Position numbers and translations under genes: made by a program. Shown piece after piece: positions 60,482 to 64,000 of a stretch of 64,000 bases of DNA. The stretch's first letter is position 1. Each line of letters begins with the position of its first letter. Origin of the DNA: Aliidiomarina sp. B3213 (GTDB taxonomy: Bacteria > Pseudomonadota > Gammaproteobacteria > Enterobacterales > Alteromonadaceae). Under the pieces are notes generated by a model. That model was not told the DNA's origin. It worked only from the letters and a program-made list of their open reading frames with translations, and did no database searches. Where the stretch lies: assembly GCF_003290085.1 (NCBI RefSeq), contig NZ_QMKJ01000001.1:744001-808000 (forward strand). The letters run 5' to 3'.

Positions 60482-63400
60482 TTAAGACGCTTCCGCGAGA
60501 GCTACAGCTTCGTCTACGTCAACTGCAACCAACCTTGACACACCTGGCTCTTGCATAGTTACCCCTGCAAGATGAGTGGCCATTTCCATCGCGATTTTAT
60601 TATGACTAATGTAAATAAACTGCACCGATTCTGACATTTCTTGCACTAAACGGCAAAATCTCCCTACGTTCACATCGTCGAGTGGTGCATCAACCTCGTC
60701 GAGCAAACAAAATGGAGCTGGGTTCAGTCTGAAAATAGCAAACACTAACGCTAACGCGGTCAAAGCTTTCTCCCCGCCAGACAGCAAGTGTATGGTGCTA
60801 TTTTTCTTGCCCGGAGGTCGCGCCATAATGGTTACGCCCGTCTCGAGCAAGTCGTCCTCGGTTAAATCTAAATATGCCGAACCACCGCCAAATACCTTCG
60901 GAAACAAAGCCTGCAAATCAGCGTTTACCTGATCATAAGTTTTCTTAAATCGGCTTCTCGTTTCACGGTCTATCTTCTTAATGGCGTCTTCTAACGTTTC
61001 TAGCGAAGAAGATAAGTCTTCATATTGATTATCTAAATATTCTTTACGTTCCGACTGCGCCTCGACTTCGTCTATTGCCGCAAGGTTTATTGCACCTAAT
61101 TGCTGAATCTTTCTTGCGCGTTCGTCGAGGGCTTTTTGCCATTCCGTTTCATTTGCCTCTTCAGGCATGTTTTCTAAGACCTCTTTTAGTGATACTTGTT
61201 CCTCACTAAAACTCTCTAACAATGCATGACCGCGCTCGCGAGAAGCTGCTAGTTCCAACTTCCGGCTTTCCACCTTCTCTCGTTGTGCCGCGATGCGCTC
61301 GTGCACTGCCGACTGTCCCTTATTTAATACACTTAACTCTTCTTGAATAGCACTTAACTGTTCTTTTACAGTGACAAGCTCTGTTTCCGCACTTTCTCTT
61401 TGCATTAAGTGCTCGGCTAGTTGTTCTTCTAAAAGCTGAATCTCAAATTCGTAGCTTTCATCGTCTACTTGTGAGCCTTGCCTTTCAGAAAGCTCTAACA
61501 ATGTTTTTTCTAACCGCTGAATATGCTTTTGTGCGTGAACAAGTTGGCTTTTCTTCTCCTGCTCTGACAATTGAATAGTATGCAGTTGGCTTTGCGCGTC
61601 GGCGACAGCCTGGCTGCTGCTCTCAGCATTAGCTTTTACCGTAAGACCTGAGGTTTCATGCTCATTCATGGTCGGTCTAGCCGCTTCTAATTGCTCTTCA
61701 AGACCGAGCATTTTCATTTGGCCTTCTTCTTGTTCGGCCACAAGTAAAGCAATCGACTCTTCCAACACAACCTTCTCATCCGCCAGCTTGCGCACCTGTT
61801 TTTCATGTCTCTCAAGCGCAGAGGCAGCATAATTAAAGCGTTCTCTTGCCTCTGTTGCAGCACGCTGCGCGTTTGCTAACGATTCTTGCTGCTGGTCAAT
61901 ATCTATATCGGATTGCGCTAGCTGTTGTTCAAGCTCAGTAAGCCTCGCTTTGTTCTGAGTAATTTCTGCCTGAGTCGTTTTAAGGTTTTCTTCTACATCT
62001 GACAGCGCCGACTGCCACGCCAGCACACTGTCTTGCTCACCGGTTTGTGAGAGTAAAAAGTCTTTCCCCACTACACGACCGTCGGGTAATGCCACTGCGC
62101 GCCATTCAGAGTTCAATAGTAGTTCTTGCGCTTCTGCCCAACTTTCAGCCGCAGCAATGCCATTAAATAAACTTGAAGACGTCATTTTACCGCTCAATCG
62201 CGCCGCCAAAGCAGGCAACTCAACGTTTCTCTGGGCAGGTAAAGTGAAGAATAAACCTTTAAATTGATTCGGGACATCTGTTACCGCGCCTGAAATAACG
62301 GGTGCTGATAGTGCGCTTTGACACCATAGCTCGACAGCTTGTCGCCACTGCTCAGGGACTTCTAGGTACTCACTAACTGTACCGACAACACCGTTCTCTT
62401 CAAGCCAGCCTTTAGAAAAGTTATCTAGCTCGACTTCCTGAGACTGAATCAACTGCTTATACGAAGCTTGTTGACCTTGCAATGTATGCAGTACTTCTTG
62501 TTGATGATCGTTAGCTTCTCGCTGTTCCGCTATTTGCTCTTTAATGGCTTTTTGGAGTTCTTTTTTAGCGTGCAAAAGCTCTTTCTGCTTCTCTTCGTCT
62601 TTAGCAAGTTCTGTCAGCTCTTCCTCAAGAGCTTTAGGGCTGGCAGGAGCTTCCGTTTTCAATAACTCAAGTTCGGAAACAACTGTGTCAAACCTTGCTT
62701 GCTGTTGCTGTAACATTTGCTGATTAGCATTAAGCTGAGCTTGCGCGAGAGAAATATCTTGTTCAACTTGCCGAACATCTGCTTGCAGTTGCTGCCATTT
62801 TTCGTTCCAAGCGTTCAACCTTTCCTGTGCTTGCTCTTGGTGAATAAGGCGCTCTTCATAAACCTCTTGCTGCTGTGCGAGTGTTTCTTCAACATCCGAG
62901 ATAACACTATCTAAAGTAGCCAACTGCTCCTGCTCACTTGCCAGTTCTTCTTTTGCAAATTTTATCTGCTGTGAAATTTCTTCTTGTTGCTTGCGCTTTT
63001 CTTGTGCCAGTTGACGTTGGTGACGAATTTGCTGCTCCACCGAAGTGACTTGGCTAGATGCTTGATAAAATTTCTCTTGAACTTGGTCAACCTGCTCTTG
63101 TAAGTCGAGCTCTTTTTGTCGAAATTCAGTTTGCCCACGCTCACTTCCACGTTGTTCGGCTAACCATTTCTCTAACTCTGTTTCTTCTGCTTGAAGATCT
63201 CGTTCAACACGGTCGCATTGCTGCTGGTAATGAAGCCATTTCAAAGCTTGCAACTGGCTTTTAAAGGTTCTTTCTTCTGCTTTTAGCGTTTGGTAACGCT
63301 TTGCGGCCGAAGCTTGTCGCTGAAGTTTAGCCAGTTGTTGACCTAACTCTTCTCGGACATCAGTCAGGCGCTCGAGATTTTCACGCGTACGGCCAATACG

Positions 63401-63946
63401 ACTCTCCGTTTCCTTACGACGCTCTTTGTACTTAGAAATCCCAGCAGCCTCTTCGATGAATACTCGAAGCTCCTGTGGTTTAGACTCAATAAGGCGAGAG
63501 ATCATGCCTTGTTCAATAATGGCATAGCTACGAGGTCCAAGCCCAGTACCTAAAAACAGGTCCGTTATGTCTCGTCGGCGACACTTTGCATTGTTCAAAA
63601 AATACAACGACTGAGCGTCACGTGTAACAACTCGTTTTACTGACACCTCATCAAAGTCAGCAAACTCACCTTGTAACCTGTGATCTTGGTTGTCGAATAC
63701 TAATTCAACACTAGCTTGCCCCACTGGTTTGCGGGCTTGCGAGCCGTTAAAAATAACATCGATCATTGCGTCACCGCGCAGATTCTTTGCAGAGCTTTCA
63801 CCCAGCACCCAGCGCACTGCGTCAATCACATTCGACTTGCCACAGCCGTTCGGCCCGACAATGCAAGTCATTTGCTCAGGAAACGCAACTTTGGTGTTAT
63901 CTACGAAGGATTTAAAACCCGCGAGTCGGATGTATTTTAAACGCAT
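60482..63946 (-). CDS. smc: Chromosome segregation ATPase SMC
   Basis: SMC forms the condensin ring with ScpA and ScpB. The 1154 residues contain Walker A (GPNGCGKSN, 31-39), two long coiled coils, a hinge (about 510-640, GTVSEYLEVPEQWRQAVELW), the signature LLSGGEKALTAL and Walker B CLLDEVDAPLDD (about 1083). Enterobacteria and vibrios use MukB instead, so this narrows the lineage. It is the first gene of smc-zipA-ligA. The 54 bases beyond its start to the window end hold no firm promoter that I can see. Confidence 0.97.
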   Translation of the reverse strand: MRLKYIRLAGFKSFVDNTKVAFPEQMTCIVGPNGCGKSNVIDAVRWVLGESSAKNLRGDAMIDVIFNGSQARKPVGQASVELVFDNQDHRLQGEFADFDEVSVKRVVTRDAQSLYFLNNAKCRRRDITDLFLGTGLGPRSYAIIEQGMISRLIESKPQELRVFIEEAAGISKYKERRKETESRIGRTRENLERLTDVREELGQQLAKLQRQASAAKRYQTLKAEERTFKSQLQALKWLHYQQQCDRVERDLQAEETELEKWLAEQRGSERGQTEFRQKELDLQEQVDQVQEKFYQASSQVTSVEQQIRHQRQLAQEKRKQQEEISQQIKFAKEELASEQEQLATLDSVISDVEETLAQQQEVYEERLIHQEQAQERLNAWNEKWQQLQADVRQVEQDISLAQAQLNANQQMLQQQQARFDTVVSELELLKTEAPASPKALEEELTELAKDEEKQKELLHAKKELQKAIKEQIAEQREANDHQQEVLHTLQGQQASYKQLIQSQEVELDNFSKGWLEENGVVGTVSEYLEVPEQWRQAVELWCQSALSAPVISGAVTDVPNQFKGLFFTLPAQRNVELPALAARLSGKMTSSSLFNGIAAAESWAEAQELLLNSEWRAVALPDGRVVGKDFLLSQTGEQDSVLAWQSALSDVEENLKTTQAEITQNKARLTELEQQLAQSDIDIDQQQESLANAQRAATEARERFNYAASALERHEKQVRKLADEKVVLEESIALLVAEQEEGQMKMLGLEEQLEAARPTMNEHETSGLTVKANAESSSQAVADAQSQLHTIQLSEQEKKSQLVHAQKHIQRLEKTLLELSERQGSQVDDESYEFEIQLLEEQLAEHLMQRESAETELVTVKEQLSAIQEELSVLNKGQSAVHERIAAQREKVESRKLELAASRERGHALLESFSEEQVSLKEVLENMPEEANETEWQKALDERARKIQQLGAINLAAIDEVEAQSERKEYLDNQYEDLSSSLETLEDAIKKIDRETRSRFKKTYDQVNADLQALFPKVFGGGSAYLDLTEDDLLETGVTIMARPPGKKNSTIHLLSGGEKALTALALVFAIFRLNPAPFCLLDEVDAPLDDVNVGRFCRLVQEMSESVQFIYISHNKIAMEMATHLAGVTMQEPGVSRLVAVDVDEAVALAEAS

Positions 63947-64000
63947 TTGTTCTTTTTGTTGTTATTGAAGTTCCAGTGTAAAACCATAAAAACTTAGGCA

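Overview
The window reads as an ordinary, densely packed chromosome segment of a marine gammaproteobacterium, most likely of the order Alteromonadales and near Idiomarinaceae. The placement is inference. It rests on moderate GC content, the order dapB-carA-carB-greA, the block mltD-gloB | yafS ... rnhA | dnaQ-tRNA-Asp, an SMC (not MukB) condensin with zipA and ligA, a rhombosortase, a TIGR03503-type protein, a branched-chain 2-oxoacid dehydrogenase operon and the use of FadE. I see no phage, IS element, integrase or CRISPR array. No gene-free stretch exceeds about 200 bases.

Layout. Positions 1-7781 (minus): wrbA, yjdM, an M48 lipoprotein protease, dapB, carA, carB and greA, with a terminator after greA and a probable attenuator before carA. 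7978-9662 (plus): purM-purN. 9659-10405 (minus): a DUF3108 protein. 10580-13015 (plus): fadE behind a FadR-like operator. 13090-14561 (minus): a thioesterase and a 2-oxoglutarate oxygenase-like protein. 14758-18900: a small lipoprotein, a second Fe(II) oxygenase, rhombosortase and an S9 peptidase. 19041-23950 (plus): an outer-membrane barrel, an AbgT transporter, argE, rnhB and an SDR. 23954-24739 (minus): two small proteins of unknown role. 24895-28654 (minus): the bkd operon for branched-chain keto-acid oxidation, with a palindrome inside its promoter. 28774-34970 (minus): astE, DUF599, and an RND pump with its adaptor. 35162-37331 (plus): a patatin lipase and a diguanylate cyclase. 37328-42784 (minus): dnaE-accA-tilS. 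42969-45044 (plus): a four-PAS GGDEF protein. 45047-45339 (minus): three identical tRNA-Asp genes behind a strong promoter. 45464-47559 (minus): a TIGR03503-like protein and dnaQ. 47598-48125 (plus): rnhA. 48077-53539 (minus): an accessory block. 53589-57367: yafS, gloB, mltD and a small exported protein. 57350-63946 (minus): ligA, zipA and smc.

The most interesting part is the accessory block at 48077-53539. In E. coli, yafS and rnhA are direct neighbours. Here five genes lie between them: a rhodanese, a YgaV/BigR-like ArsR repressor with two cysteines, a DUF2892 membrane protein, and an RND pump with its adaptor. The rhodanese and DUF2892 proteins correspond to the two halves of E. coli YgaP. 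The same 16-bp inverted repeat (ATTAG-N6-CTAAT) lies just before the repressor gene and again just before the DUF2892-pump genes. I read this as a reactive-sulfur- or redox-sensing switch controlling an efflux pump. The repeats and gene order are seen directly; the function is inferred.

Other points to recheck are a terminator-like hairpin and a 20-codon ORF before carA, a 16-bp palindrome in the bkd promoter spacer, a 12-bp-arm inverted repeat before the AbgT transporter, a short TilS with a changed PP-loop, and several convergent gene pairs with overlapping ends.
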